From the NCBI GenBank assembly GCA_014529385.2, contig CM043960.1:37274781-37338780 (forward strand): a stretch of DNA of 64,000 bases, in the 5' to 3' direction. The position numbers and the translations under genes are program-made. Position 1 is the stretch's first letter. Each line of letters begins with the position of its first letter. This stretch comes from Adiantum capillus-veneris (lineage: Eukaryota > Streptophyta > Polypodiopsida > Polypodiales > Pteridaceae). The notes under the pieces are model-generated. The model saw only the letters and a program-made list of their open reading frames with translations, was not told the origin of the DNA and searched no databases. Below, piece after piece: positions 1-12,153 of the stretch.

Positions 1-51
1 ATTATCACTACAGTGGGAGGGTGGGGGGGTGGCGGGGGGAGATGCTCCACC

Positions 52-135
52 TTGTTGCTACCGCGTGACCCTCCACATGCACAAGGCTTATAATTGTTGC
101 TACCGCGTAACTCTCCACATGCACAAGGCTTATAA
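52..135. repeat. 42-bp tandem repeat, two copies
   Basis: Two head-to-tail copies (52-93 and 94-135) that differ at only a few bases; each contains CTACCGCGT and ends in GGCTTATAA. No coding role is visible. Confidence 0.85.
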
Positions 136-849
136 GAAGGCTATTATTAACGTTAATAATCGCGATGCATGCACAAACCAAACAGATGATTATTAAGGCA
201 AGTTAATAATCGCTTCACCCTGCCCAGCAAACGAAGGGGAGCTCGGCGAAAGCTGGCCGCGGATGTCGGCGGGCTGGAGGGGACGCTTAGGGAGTAGGGG
301 CGGTTTGCAGGCGATAAACCCTCGACGGCTTGGTCTTGCTCAAAGCAGCACAACCAGGGCCATCGAATACGTCCAGTAGGCTCGCCACTCACGCTTCGCT
401 CACAGCTCGTCTCGCAGCTTCGCTCACAGCACAGTAGTCATTACGCTTCGCTCACAGACCTCAAGCACAATCGTTAGTTTTATCTCGCAGCTCGACAATT
501 ATTAACATAGCTTAAAAAGAAAGGCCTTATTAATGTTCACTAAGTCATAAAGCTAACCAACTATCATATCTATTAAATGGATTTGACACATATTTACACA
601 CATGCAAGAGATCATCAAATCCAAAGGCATTAATGAACTAGTGCACAAAGGTACACCAACCAAAAAGAGTAACCCCACTTTATCCATTCATACTCTTCTT
701 GTCCATAAACTGTGCAATTTGAGGTGGCAACTTTAGTTGGATCCAAGAGTGTGTGTTGGTGCTCTAGGGTTCCCACCATGCTCATGCGTTGAACACCATA
801 GAAACAGCGAATGGACGAGCCTAAAATCTTGGTAAACTCAGTGAAAAGA
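136..849. other. non-coding, short CTTCGCTCACAG repeats
   Basis: No gene is supported. The motif GCTTCGCTCACAG occurs at about 393-405, 417-429 and 445-457. A GC-rich open stretch at 153-392 on the minus strand has no recognisable domain. The remainder is AT-rich and featureless. Confidence 0.5.
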
Positions 850-1690
850 AGTTTGCATGCTCGAGGAAATGATTTTTCCCAAGCACTTGGAGGGAAAAGG
901 TTTTCAAAAACCAGTGCTCGTAGTAATTGCGTCTCGTCTTAATAGTGTGCCGGTTTCAATCTCAAAAATGCCGGTCGAGGGCACCATAGTGCTTGGAAAA
1001 AAGCATTTTTTCAAATATACAAAATTCCTTTCCTTGGATTTTTCAAGAGGAAATTTTAGAGAATCAAGTTAATTTTTCTGGCCTATACACTATTTTTCTC
1101 TATTTTGGAGCGGAAGTTTCCCATCTTGACAGTGTGCCGATTTCAATTTCAAAAATGCCAATTGAAGGCATGACAATTTTTTGGGAAAAAGCGCTTTTCC
1201 AAACATAGAAAATTCCTTCCCTTGGATTTGCCAAGAGGAAATTTTTGAAAATCAAGTTACTTTTTTGGGCTTTTACACGTTTTATTTTCTATTAGGAGTG
1301 GAATGTTTCCCTCTCCTTGGCATTAGTCTTGAACTGGTTCGAATTATGAAAATGCCGATCGAATGCAAGGGAAAAGGAGAATTTCTGCCCCAAAGTAGAG
1401 AAAAGTAGGGTAAAAACCTGAAAAAGACCGTGATTTTTTTAAAATCTCCTCTTGGGATACTCAAGGAAATAAAATTTGCGCGCTTGAAAAAACGATTTTC
1501 CTGACCATTGGGAAGGAAGGAATTTTGAAAAATGCGAACAGTTTCGATGCAAAGGTAAATGAGGTCTAAGTGCCTTTGTGATTCGATGAGCACCTGCAAC
1601 CAGTGTCTGTGGAAAATTGTGCCTCATCTTAATATCGTGTCGGTTTCAATTTCGGAAATGCCGTCTACCAGTGCTCGTGGTTCACTGTAA
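850..1690. repeat. degenerate ~190-bp tandem repeats
   Basis: A block built around TTTCAAT-T-AAAAATGCC and the phrase CAAGAGGAAATTTT recurs near 953, 1140 and 1337, with a partial copy near 1645. Spacing is about 187-197 bp. The copies are strongly diverged, so the array is old. Short open frames here are by-products of the repeat. Confidence 0.6.
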
Positions 1691-2299
1691 TCCCACCTAC
1701 AAATTTTGAAATTTACCTCTAAATTTTATATTTTAAGGTGAGAAAACCTACAAAATTTTGAAAAAATTAGTGTTATTCGGTGTAAAAACCTTAAAATTTT
1801 GTCAATTTACCTCTGTCGTTTCACATATGTAGGTTTGCCAAGTTTTTGGGAAAAAAAAAAATCAAGCACTGCCATCAACTTGCAAGAGGAAAGGGAGAAA
1901 TCCTGCCCAGAAATTGAGAAAAATATTGTGGAAAGTCGAAAAGGGAGCCTATTGTTTTAGCATTTTCTCTTGGCAAAATCAAGGAAAGTCTAAATCATCT
2001 CAAACGATCTCTTTCTCTCTCACACACACACACACGTGCGCATGCAGGCGAGTGCATCCATTGGATTGGACGGTAAAACAGGTCTCTGTCCGACCTCTCC
2101 AGTGTTCGGGACTATTGTGTCTCAACGCAATATCGTGCCGTTTAGAGCACGAAAAAAAGGAAAAATGGCGCCCTACAATAGACAAAAAATAGTGTAGGAA
2201 TTTTAAAAATAACCTAATTTTTTAAAATTTCCTCTTGAAATAAACAACAAAAGGAATTTTGTATGTTTAGAAAACGATTTTTCCACTATCTTGGTACCA

Positions 2300-2365
<66 letters not shown>

Positions 2366-3429
2366 CAGGCAATCGAGAATTTTGAAAACGAAGTTAGGAA
2401 ATCCACACATAAGTTTGTACAAGCATACAAATCAAAAGCTACAATAGTCAGCACAACTATAAATAAAAACTCATTAACTGAATGGATTTACTAGAGGGCA
2501 AGGTAGATGACTCAAGAACCCAAAAACTTATAAATTACACACTTGTCAAGAAACTCAAACTTCCCCATCTTAGGAGGAAGTTAAGATACAGAGCATTCTC
2601 ATGAAGTGGAGAAGTTGAGTTTCATCTCTTTACATTTTCGACTGCTTGTACATTGTGTCAGATGAGATATCAGTACTACCGAAAGTATGAGAATTAGAAC
2701 TTAATCTGCCCACAGTGCCGAAGGCCATTCATTGCCAAAGACCTTTCCAATATGCAGCATGCCAATTTCACTCAAACATGGACTCTTCGGACAGCGGAAT
2801 CCGTTTTGTGGATGACAAGCACGGTAGTCGAATTCCCACACGTCTCTTTTCTAAGCCCTGTCGCCATCCTTTCTGCGCAATCTTGCCACTTGGGACTCCT
2901 TGACAACACGAAAAAATACCTACACGCCGAATTCGAGGCTCTAAAAACGTGCCCTAAATTCTAGCCATTCACATGGACGTCATCCACGAAAGTACGCCCA
3001 ATCCAGCCCAATACTAAAGCCTTTCTTGAGCAAGCCACAAAAGAGTTACTAATTCTCCAATTTGTGAAGTCCTAAGCCTTCACCAATCACATTAATTAAC
3101 AAAGGCTTCAATAAATTAGCATTTCTTGTGCATGTATTTGTAATTTTAATCATCAGATATGTCATTTTGAGGGGGAGTTGGCCTCATGAAAATGGACCCT
3201 CTACACTATGTCAGTGTTTTGTTTTCTTGTCTTGAATTTTCAGATCAATCAATGACGATGATTAATTGATGTAATAGTTACATGAGTTGATGTTTTCACG
3301 CTACAAATTAATTACAATGCCTGCCTCCATTCTCTTTCCGATCTACAATAATTTGTCATAAAGTTAAAACTTTCTAGCCAAAATACTTTGGCAAAGTTGA
3401 GTGTGCTGAAGTCCTCAGAACCCATTAAG
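1691..3429. other. intergenic, with microsatellites
   Basis: No supported gene. There is a CT/CA tract at about 2009-2035 and a compound C/CT/T tract at 2302-2365. Open frames at about 2715-2964 have no recognisable motif. Confidence 0.5.
2302..2365. repeat. poly(C)28 - (TC)n - poly(T) tract
   Basis: 28 consecutive C (2302-2329) run directly into a (TC)n stretch to about 2357 and then about eight T. The opposite strand is a G28 run, long enough for a G-quadruplex; the exact length is prone to sequencing error. Confidence 0.9.
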
Positions 3430-3700
3430 GCTAGATGTTCCTTCATATTGGTGAGGGTCCAATGTTTGTGTAAGGTTCCCAACCCAAAGGTTCCCAACCC
3501 AAAGACTCGGGGGACTTGATAGTTAGGGCATCCTTTGCTCTTAGGTTCCATTGATGGCACCTTACTCCAATCCGGAGAAGCAAAGATACAAGCAATAGAA
3601 GTGAGTGAGGCCAATGCTTGTGTAAGGTTCTCAACCCAGAGATTGGGGCAACTTGATAATTAGGCCTTCCTTATCTCTTAGGTTCCGTCTCAAATAAATA
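3430..3700. repeat. diverged duplicated segment, ~155-bp offset
   Basis: A phrase containing TTGTGTAAGGTTC, CAACCCA-AGA, ACTTGATA-TTAGG and CTCTTAGGTTCC occurs near 3468-3550 and again near 3610-3690. Copy one also contains an internal duplication of GGTTCCCAACCCAAAG. Confidence 0.6.
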
Positions 3701-5231
3701 AAGTTCAAAAGTGAAATGTTTTTTCCATAACTACATCAATGCCTCTAAATATATGTCTATAAAAATGTTAAGTTGTAAGTTGAGTTATTTTGATCATAAA
3801 CCTTGTTTGAAAGATGTGAATATACTAGTGAGAGACAACCACCTCCAATGCCCCTATGTAAATGTCAAAAGGAAACGGAAGCATGGTCTATGGAAGTGCA
3901 AGGAGGTTAACCCTTTGTGGGAATCGATCAAGCAAGTAACGGCAAGATGTGCAACAATGATACTAGTAGGTGTGCAAAGTGTCTCACTAATAGTAAGTGT
4001 CTCCAATTCATTTCAATTGACAATTTCTTGAAACTGAGTGACATTCCTATGGATACTAACTGGACTTAAGGATGTGAAACGTCAACTGTACAGAGAATAT
4101 GAAAGGCAAAAAGTTGCTCAAGAATATGAAAAGTCAAACATGTAGCGGAGATGGAGTGAGGAATTTCATTTACCTACAAAATAAAAACCTAGCATATGAT
4201 TATTCTCTCTCTCAAATAGTCAATATCCTTGTCCATTCCCTATAGGAATCAGCTAACAAATAAATTTATTTTTTCATAAGTAGAGCCACTATATAGTAAG
4301 TACCCATAATAGTTTTATAATGCTAATAGGAGGTATCTATAATGGTTATAATGTTTGGCCTCTAAAGGCCTTTGTATCTAACCTGTGTCCCTCAAAAGAG
4401 CCTTAAAAAGTTTTGAAGAGGATTGAAAAGAAAGAAATCATGTCCTTTCAAATGATCTTTCCCAAGTTGCAATCAATTTTTATTTTTTTTTTGGAGGGGA
4501 TGCAACAAATGATTTAAAGTTTGTATATAATAAATTTTTAACAACTTTTGATTTTTTTTATGTACCACTAATCATTCTAAAATCAAGTAAATTCTATAAA
4601 AGCATAGCACATTGCATATAGGCAGGCAAGGCCATCCCTTATATAGAATAAAAATCTTCTATTTCCCAAATGCAAAAAGCTTTTCATTTTCTACACCCTT
4701 CACTTTTGCATTTTAAACGGAATTTTTATTTTTTCCAAATTGTGGAGACCTAATCGCTTTAGAAAAGTACAAATTTATATTTGTTTTAGCTACTCGGTCC
4801 AAAACCCCGAAAATCCATTCATTCCTCATATTTGGACCGGACTGAATCCTAAAGGAAAAGAAGCCTCTCCCTACCTCGTCCGCACAAAGCTTTTCCACCT
4901 CTCTATCTCTATCTCCATCATCACCTTCACACAGATGGTTTCTCTCTCTGTTTTTGCCATCATGCTCGTACATATCAATTGTCTCTCTGACTATTGCACC
5001 CTTAGACTTGGCCATGGCTCTCAACCACGCCCTCAAACGCCAAGGCTCTTTGAATCCTCCACCACAAAGCAGAGTTTGTTTCTAATCAGGATGCCTAGCA
5101 TCGCATCCTTACAAAGCCACTAAAAATTGTTGATGAAGCACCATCGCTAAGGGGCCCCTGCATCCAGATGACTACGATAGCAAAAAAACTCTATGTCTCC
5201 ACGCGCCTTGGCTCCAACACGGACATCAAGA
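3701..5231. other. unassigned DNA up to the chromovirus insertion
   Basis: Plus-strand open frames occur at 3711-4031 (106 codons) and 4740-5123 (127 codons), with an antisense one at 4713-5036. None shows a known domain. ATG at 5014 starts a 22-codon peptide (MALNHALKRQG...), followed in other frames by open stretches up to the insertion site at 5232. This could be the 5' end of a gene broken by the chromovirus, but I see no continuation beyond 14241, so it stays unassigned. A degenerate AGTACCCATAATGGT-type motif lies near 4297-4345. Confidence 0.3.
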
Positions 5232-5389
5232 TGTAATGGAAATTGGCTCATAAACTTTGAGAATAGCGGAATTAGGAGAATTAAAGAGAGCATTTTTGTG
5301 AGGCTACTTTGAGAACATAGAGTGTGACCTTAATTAGAGGTAGCAACATAACCATTATACTTCATTAACTTGGCATGAACAATACTTTT

Positions 5390-5440
<51 letters not shown>

Positions 5441-6465
5441 AGGGAACTTGACAACAATTGAGGACCGGATTTATGTGGAGCCGGACCCCCTCCAATAGTC
5501 TTTTGTATTATAGATTCTCCCATAAAGAGAGACTTGGTATAATACAATCTTTGTGTTCCTTGTGACCTTGGTGATGCTATGAAGATGGAAAGCTTCATGC
5601 ATCACAAGCATAACATAAACTTTGTAAAAGCATTAACCATCCCCAGCCTCAGTCCCAAGGCCTCAAAACACCTTCGAAGGAGGAGAAGGCTAACGGGGAA
5701 TGAGGGTAGGGAAGAGGAAGAAGAATCATTCATAGGAGAAAGAAATAGTTCCTCACTTATCATCACTCTTCTTGCTATCATACAAAATAGCATAGTAATG
5801 AAGATGGAGAAGATGGCAAGCTTAAGAAATAGTTTCTCACTTATCAGCACTCTTCTTGCTAGCATACATAATAGCATAGTAATGAAGATGGTGAAGATGG
5901 CAAGCTTAGGCATTGAAACATGGCTCTTGGTTGGATTTGCATTCCATAGCCAATAGTGTTGGTGTAGGCTCTCAACTTCTCAGCAAGCTTGGATAAGGAG
6001 ATGGAGTTCCTCCACTTTCACCAAGTGATAATGTGTGAAAAATGAGTGTATGAGAGAGTGTATACCCCCAAGCACACCCTTGCTTTCTTTGGTCGACCCC
6101 TCCTTGTAGCTCAAGCTTGAAGCTCATTGGACTCCTCTAAGTCTAACCAATCACATGCATAATGCATTTCAAGCAACATGGGTAGCAATAGGACAAGTGT
6201 CCACCCATTTGAGAGCAAGAACTTGAAAATATCTAGATATTTTTTGAATTGAACTAGAAGCTCATTGGACCCCTCTTTAGCCCAGCCAATAGGATTCAAG
6301 CACACTATGTGGCTAAGCATAGGAAGAGCTTGACATGTGTCCATGTGCCCGTTGAGAAAGGGGGTGCCCTTTGGGTGAGTGGGAGGTTAAGTCAAAGATT
6401 CCCCTAACTTTAGGTCTTTCCTCCTCCTTTGTAGGGTGTCTTCTTGACTCAAGCACCTTACCTCC

Positions 6466-6660
6466 CATGCATGGGAAGCTTCTCAAGCACCTTCCTCATC
6501 AAGCATGACAAGCATCTCAAGCACCTTAGTCAGCAAGCACGACAAGCACCTCAAGCACCTTAGTCAGCAAGCATGACAAGCACCTCAAGCACCTTACTCA
6601 TCAAGCATGACAAGCACCTTAGTCACCAAGCATGACAAGCACCTCAAGCTTGGACCGGGT
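6466..6660. repeat. minisatellite inside the LTR
   Basis: Irregular units of about 33-42 bp built from AAGCATGACAAGCACCTC and AAGCACCTTAGTCA recur at least five times. The corresponding part of the other LTR (13640-13850) has a similar but differently arranged set, so copy number has changed since insertion. Confidence 0.8.
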
Positions 6661-6699
6661 TCCCACCTCAAGCACAACCCTAGCTTTCCTAAGGTCTAA

Positions 6700-7350
6700 G
6701 GACTTTTTATACTAACCCTAAGGTCTTTTAAGATCCATTAGATGCACATTGCTCTTTGATAGACTACCTCCTTTTGGACCCCTATTGAGATGTAACCATC
6801 TCTCCTCTTGGTCCCTTGCTGAGGTAAATCTAGAAGCACTTATTGCACATTGCTCTTTGGTAGACCGTCTCCTTTTGGACCCCTTTTATACTAACCTTGG
6901 AGGTCTTTAATGAAGCTAACTCTAAGGTCTTTTAAGATCCATTAGATGCACATTGCTCTTTGATAGACTACCTCCTTTTGGACCCCTATTGAGATGTAAC
7001 CATCTCTCCTCTTGGTCCCTTGCTGAGGTAAATCTAGAAGCACTTATTGCACATTGCTCTTTGGTAGACCGTCTCCTTTTGGACCCCTTTTATACTAACC
7101 TTGGAGGTCTTTAATGAAGCTAACCCTAAGGTCTTTTAAGATCCATTAGATGCACATTGCTCTTTGATAGACTACCTCCTTTTGGACCCCTATTGAGATG
7201 TAACCATCTCTCCTCTTAGTCCCTTGTTGAGGTAAATCTAGAAGCACTTATTGCACATTGCTCTTTGGTAGACCGTCTCCTTTCGGACCCCTATTGAGAT
7301 GCAACCATTTCTCCTTTTGGTCCCCTGTTGAGAAACGTCTGGAAGCACAT
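6700..7350. repeat. 204-bp tandem repeat, ~3 copies
   Basis: The landmark GATCCATTAGATGCACATTG starts at 6732, 6936 and 7140, giving an exact 204-bp period. The right LTR carries only one unit, so this is an expansion within one LTR. Confidence 0.88.
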
Positions 7351-7451
7351 ATCTATATCCTAACTCTTGTTCTCGTTTATTCTGCCACATTACATGATCA
7401 GTTTAATATGAGAAAATCATTTGAGTTAGCTAGGTATTAGATTTTATGACA

Positions 7452-7466
7452 TTACCTCTCTCTTGA
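7452..7466 (-). other. chromovirus polypurine tract
   Basis: Minus-strand CAAGAGAGAGGTAA directly abuts the 3' LTR, where plus-strand DNA priming is expected. Confidence 0.65.
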
Positions 7467-7859
7467 AATCATAGTCGTCTTCGACTATGAGATAGAGAAG
7501 ATAAAGCCTAGTCATTAGTCCATGTTTCTTAGCAGGTAGAGGATCCCTTTTTACCCTACGACATCATTCTAAATGGATGACTAATCCATTTGGTGCTCGG
7601 GAGACTTAGCTGCCACAAGCATGTGTGCTCTTTAGTCCATATCATACTTCCAAAGTAGAGTGACAAGTTCTACTTTGTGTTTGGGAGACATCGTCACCAC
7701 AAACATGATCCTAAGCATGCATACTTCTTAAATTTTGTGCATAATAAAAGAAAGAGAATGAGTCTTATAGGACAAAAACATTGTTCATTTAAAATGCATT
7801 TTCATTTGCTTACTCTAGTGTAGCATTGTAAGCATTGAAAAGGTTCATATTATCCTTAA

Positions 7860-8842
7860 GCTAGGTTCCTTGCATCCATCTAGCATCTTTAAAAGGATAA
7901 TCCTTAAACTTAACAAGATATCGTCGGATAATCTTACCGTTTCTTCTTCATGTCATAGGATGGACTCAGATTGAAGTACTTTCTTGATGTTTGATTTTTG
8001 GAGGGTCTGCAACTATTGCTTCTTTTGGTGGCACTCCTTTGTAAGGATTACGTAGGCTCTCATAGAAAACATCGTGCATGAGCCAATGGTTGGGCAACTT
8101 TAATTGAATCTCATTGATTGGCTTAAGAATTTAAAAAGGATCATAGTATCTTTTTCCTAGTTTAGCATAATACTCTTGGTGGCCCGTAGGATTCTTACCC
8201 GTAGTATGCCTTAGACGAGCCTTGAGAAACTTTAGCAAGACCCAATCATTTTCTTTAAAGGTTAAGGCTCTTCTATGCTTATTAGCAGCAGCTCTTTTGC
8301 CTTTACTTTGAGATGGATATAACCTTCTTAATCTTTGAAAAAGATTCTTGTGAGTCTCGGCTATATCATCAGTAGCGAAGATCTTTCCATGTACTTTAAA
8401 TAGTAAGGACTTTTGGATCTTCCCTCTTTAACCTCGAAAGGTGATTTTCCCATAGAAGTATGTACAATGTCATTGTACGCATACTCTATAAGAGGTAGGT
8501 ACTTCTCTCATTGAGAACGTTGATCTACTTCCATGACATAGGCTTTTAGTAGATACAAGAATCGTTAGATTAGTTATTTTAATTTGGGCATCTGTTTGTG
8601 GATGATAGTCCAAAAGAGAAATTTAATCTAATGCCTAGATTCTCAAAGAGACCCTTCTAGAAATTACTGGTCATTCTAGAATCTTTGTCCAACACTATGG
8701 ATGTTGGCAAGCCATGATGCTTGAAAATTTGACATCTAAAGAGGGTTTCCATTTGATGTGCCTTGATAGTCTTTTTGACAGGCATAGAGTGTGTTTTCTT
8801 GTGAAGCCTATCGACTGAAGTAATCCAAGTTGCTTCCCTCAT
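7860..8842 (-). pseudogene. chromovirus integrase and chromodomain remnant
   Basis: Read on the minus strand, 8842-8657 matches the integrase core (GLPTSIVLDKDSRMTSNF, around the second catalytic Asp). About 8300-8030 gives the C-terminal integrase region (KARLRHTTGKNPTGHQEYYAK, then a PF-IL...LPN block). About 7924-7865 gives RYLVKFKDYPFKDARWMQ, the chromodomain signature that targets chromoviruses to heterochromatin. The frame is broken many times. The chromodomain assigns the element to the chromoviruses; the exact clade cannot be fixed. Confidence 0.8.
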
Positions 8843-9035
8843 TCAAATTTTGACTTTTGGCATACCACACATTTTGAAATATACTCTTCATGGTATGTTT
8901 ACTTTTCATGGTAGGCCAACATAATACATTTCTACTCCTCGAAGAGTAGATTATGGAATCCCTCTTTGCCCCGCATAAGGAGAAGCATTGGATTCATACA
9001 TGACTTTCTTATTGTATGGGTTAGTAATACATAGC

Positions 9036-9577
9036 CTATTGTCGTTTGGAAGATAACCATCCTTCAAGGTGAATGGTTCTTTTTTTCTTTCCTAATGCAA
9101 AGGTTGTAATTACGTACTTAAAGTCTTGGTCAGTAGCATACTCATCTATCATAAAAGATATATCATTATGAGTTGCTATGGACACCACAGTTACCCTTGG
9201 CCATCGTAAAAGTGTATCGTCCACTTGATTGTGCTTGCCAGCAATGTGAGCAATATGAAATTTAAAGTGCGAAAGAAAATTTGCCCACCTCATTTTTTTG
9301 TCGAAGAGATTGGTTTGCGTCATGAAGTTCTTGAGGCTTTGTGATCCATTCATAGGATGAATGGAGTCCCCAAGAGATAGTGTTTCCACGTGTCTAGGGC
9401 ATATAGAATAGCAAGTAGCTCTTTTTCGTATTTGCCTTGTACTCGCTTGTCGGAGTTGAGTCTTTGACTCTCATATGCTATGGCATGCCCTTCTTGAAGC
9501 AAAATATCTCCAAGGCAATCACCACAAGAATCACATTGGACCTCAAATGGTTTTGAGAGATCTAGTAGTGTGAGCAC
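9036..9577 (-). pseudogene. chromovirus RNase H remnant
   Basis: Minus-strand frames give KPFEVQCDSCGDCLGDILLQ (canonical catalytic D-A-S-G has become D-S-C-G), then YEKELLAILYALDTWKHYLLG, then FKFHIAHIAGKHNQVDDTL, where the usual N-x-V/A-D-A-L-S-R end is degraded. Two overlapping frames imply a frameshift near 9370. Confidence 0.85.
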
Positions 9578-9639
9578 ACGTTTAGAGATAGTCTTCTCCT
9601 TAAGCTTCTCAAAAGATTATTGCAGTTTTGCAGTCCATG

Positions 9640-10218
9640 AATACTTAACGTTCTTTTTTGTAAAGTCATGTAATGGGCCTGCATTAGCAAGAATTTTTCT
9701 ATGAAGTATCTATAGTATGCACACATACCTATAAAGCTTCATACCTCCTATAGATTCTTTGGATTAGGCCATCCTTTTATTACCTCCAACTTTGTTGGAT
9801 CCATACGGGTGCCATCTTTAGAGGTAATGTGACCTAAATATTGAATCTCTTGTAGGAAAAATGCACTTTTCTTTTTATTAATAAAAAGCTTATTCTTTCT
9901 CACAACTTGAAAGATTACCTGGAGATGCTGCTTGTACTCCTCAAGAGAATTTGAGTGGCATGTGGCACATAAAATCTATTTTTGATTGTGATCTTGTTTA
10001 GTGCTCTATAGTCGCATGTGATATGTGTCGTCTTTCTTTTGTACTAAAAGTACTGGTGAACAGAATGGAGAGGAGCTAGGCCTCACCATCCCTTTTTCCA
10101 TCAGATCATGCACTTGCCTCATGATCTCCTCTTGTTGAGCTTGGGAAACTCGATAAGGAGGCTTGTTAGGCGGTGAGCTTTCTGGTAGAAGCTCTATTGC
10201 ATGGTCATCATCCCTCAT
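9640..10218 (-). pseudogene. chromovirus reverse transcriptase remnant, core deleted
   Basis: At 10218-10006 the frame encodes the RT N-terminus (LPPNKPPYRVS-type start, EKGMVRPSSSPFCSPVLLVQKKD). By about 9960-9780 the sequence is already in the thumb (QEIQYLGHITSKDGTRMDP). The palm with the Y-x-D-D motif is missing between them, so the element cannot have been autonomous since that deletion. Confidence 0.8.
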
Positions 10219-10259
10219 TTTGGAGGTAGCTCACTAGGGATGTCATCAATGAAAACATC

Positions 10260-10838
10260 TTAGAATCCATTTAGGAAATTAGACAACTCTAATTCCTCTT
10301 GATTCCCAATATTGCTACTTGTGAAACCATTGGAATCATTTATAGATTCTCCAACAAAAATCATATACGCAAAAGTAGAGCTTTTCATTGACTTATCAAA
10401 AGCAAGCGTATTTACCAGAGATATGGTGTTCCCCGACTCATTAGCATCTATATACATGCTCTTTCCCTTGTAGGTGAAGTAGATTCTCCTTTCAGGGAAC
10501 TTCATGTTGGAAGCCATGTGGTTAAACCATGGTGCACCAACGATAACATCCTCATGTTTGAGAGGAGAGATGAAGAAATCCTCTTTGTCCACATAGATTT
10601 GAACATGAAGCCTCAATTTTCCAATTAAGGGAGTAACTGAGATGTCTTGTCCCTTGATAGCTCCATTGGCTTTCAATGCATCTCCCATCTCGTGGGCTTG
10701 TATGCCTAGCTTGATGGTCAACTCCGTGGATATAAAGTTGCGAGTTGAACCAGGGTAAGGCATCGTGCTTTTGCATCTCTCCCCATGCAAAGGAAAGAAG
10801 AAATCCTTGGCAATGAACATCCTCTTTTGGAGCTTCAA
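10260..10838 (-). pseudogene. chromovirus protease remnant
   Basis: A 192-codon minus-strand frame carries a retropepsin-like region: PGSTRNFIS where D-S/T-G-A-T-H-N-F-I is expected, and EDVIVGAPWFNHM corresponding to the flap/ILG-x-P-W segment. The catalytic Asp is absent (Pro-Tyr-Pro precedes the Gly), so the protease would be inactive even if expressed. Confidence 0.75.
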
Positions 10839-10859
10839 CCATAGATGCTATAGGCGGCT

Positions 10860-12153
10860 CATTGTGCACATTTCTTTGGGGGCAGGCATGATATGCATAT
10901 CCTTGCTCCTCGCACTTGAAGCACCGATTATCTTTGCGATAATGCTCTAGCTCCTCGGGAGAAAGTCGATTATTGCCTTTGTAGACTCCTTTCTCCTTAG
11001 CTTTATTGTTGTTGATAGAGTTTCCTTGGGAAAATTTTGAGCATTGTTCTTCCCCTTTGCCTCATAGCAATCTTTGTTTTCCATGGGCTTGGCATTCCTT
11101 TTAACCTCTTATTGAAAATTGATGCGCGAAGCAACCATAGTATGGTGGATTATGGCCAAGAGTCCTAGAAGGGTTAGGTTTTTAACCCTAGCCCTTCCCA
11201 CCTTATAGTACCTAGCCGATGGGGCCTAAACGTCAAAAATAAAGCATAGGGCCCAAAATACGTGGAGGATGATGATGTGGCAGTGTACAGATAGGTCCAC
11301 GATTTATGGTAGCATGCTGACATGGCACAACGTACGGATATTTGCATTTTACAGGGTGGTCTTTAGGGCATTAGCTTTTGGTGCAGGAGCTTTTGGGGAC
11401 AATGCTTTTCATTATATGCTTTTAGCCAAGGGCCTTTAAATAAGTTGCCAGGGTCTCACTCTTGGCAGATTAGCTTGGGAGACCCCCGGACATTGTACTT
11501 TGCAAAGCTCAATAATAAAGACAGACCGAGAAGGGGTGCCAGCCTTTGGGGTCAATGCACCTGGAGACGGATGTAGCGATGTCCTCCCCTCTTGCATTCT
11601 CTAGGAGAATAGTTATTGCTTTCGTCGAAAGAGGAGAAAGGCGAAGAAGAAGGAGAAGAGGGTGACCTCTTTCTTATCCTTTTCTTCCTTTGTTTCCTCT
11701 CTTCCCCTTCGCAATGACGAGGAGAAGGCGGGTTGACCATTTCCTCTTGGGAGGAGTTGGCGATTGTCTAGACTGCCGTCTTCGTGGAGCCACACCTTTA
11801 GAGGAACTAAGGGATTTGCTTCTTTCTCGTTCTTTGGATTCCTCCTCTCTTATGGGAGGGAGTCTTCTTTTGGGAGTCTCATCAAGAGGTCTCCTAAGCT
11901 CTCTCTCCTCTTGGAGAGGAAGGGAAATCCCATAAGCACGAAGTTGTTGAGTAGCTTTGGCTTCTTGCAAAGCATGGTTGCCCATAGCTTGTTGCAACCT
12001 AGTAACAAGATAATTAACAAACATGGGGGCATCATCATTAGCACCTTCATGTGTAAAATCAAAGTTGTCAATATTCATTCTACTCTCTTGTTTATTGTCA
12101 GCTATGTTAATTAAACTTATGTATAAAATTACTTCGTGCTTTGGAACCCTCAT
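10860..12153 (-). pseudogene. chromovirus gag remnant
   Basis: The N-terminal part lies at 12153-11570: a frame with NIDNFDFTHEGANDDAPM, then a Ser/Arg-rich stretch. The C-terminal part is at about 11135-10865 and ends in a zinc knuckle near 10930-10890, CFKCEEQGYAYHAC, where the His of CX2CX4HX4C is Tyr. A foreign insertion separates the two parts. Confidence 0.7.
11150..11570. mobile_element. LTR-like insertion within the chromovirus gag
   Basis: This ~420-bp stretch breaks gag and has no coding features. It carries a TATA-like CTTTAAATAAG near 11435, the phrase CTCTTGGCAGATTAGCTTGGGAGACCC, and an AATAAAG signal near 11513, all on the plus strand and in the order of an LTR. Near its start is a near-palindrome (AAGGGTTAGG, T5, AACCCTAGCCCTT). 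Ends and target duplication could not be fixed. A solo LTR is the likeliest reading. Confidence 0.45.

Larger units (their letters stand above)
5232..7451 (-). repeat. chromovirus 3' LTR (2,220 bp)
   Basis: Aligns over its length to 12516-14241. It contains a GA microsatellite (about 5393-5437), a minisatellite and three copies of a 204-bp repeat, which account for most of its extra ~490 bp over the other LTR. Confidence 0.88.

Noticed and set aside
4713-5123. Opposed 107- and 127-codon open frames
   Set aside because: No domain, no conserved motif, and each mirrors the other; kept only as part of an unassigned interval.
5365-5598. Open frame with poly(Leu-Ser) on the minus strand
   Set aside because: It follows from the GA microsatellite in the chromovirus LTR; no independent coding signal.
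6466-6660. Regularly spaced repeats resembling a CRISPR array
   Set aside because: Units are irregular, spacers are repeats themselves, and the block lies in a plant LTR; it is a minisatellite.
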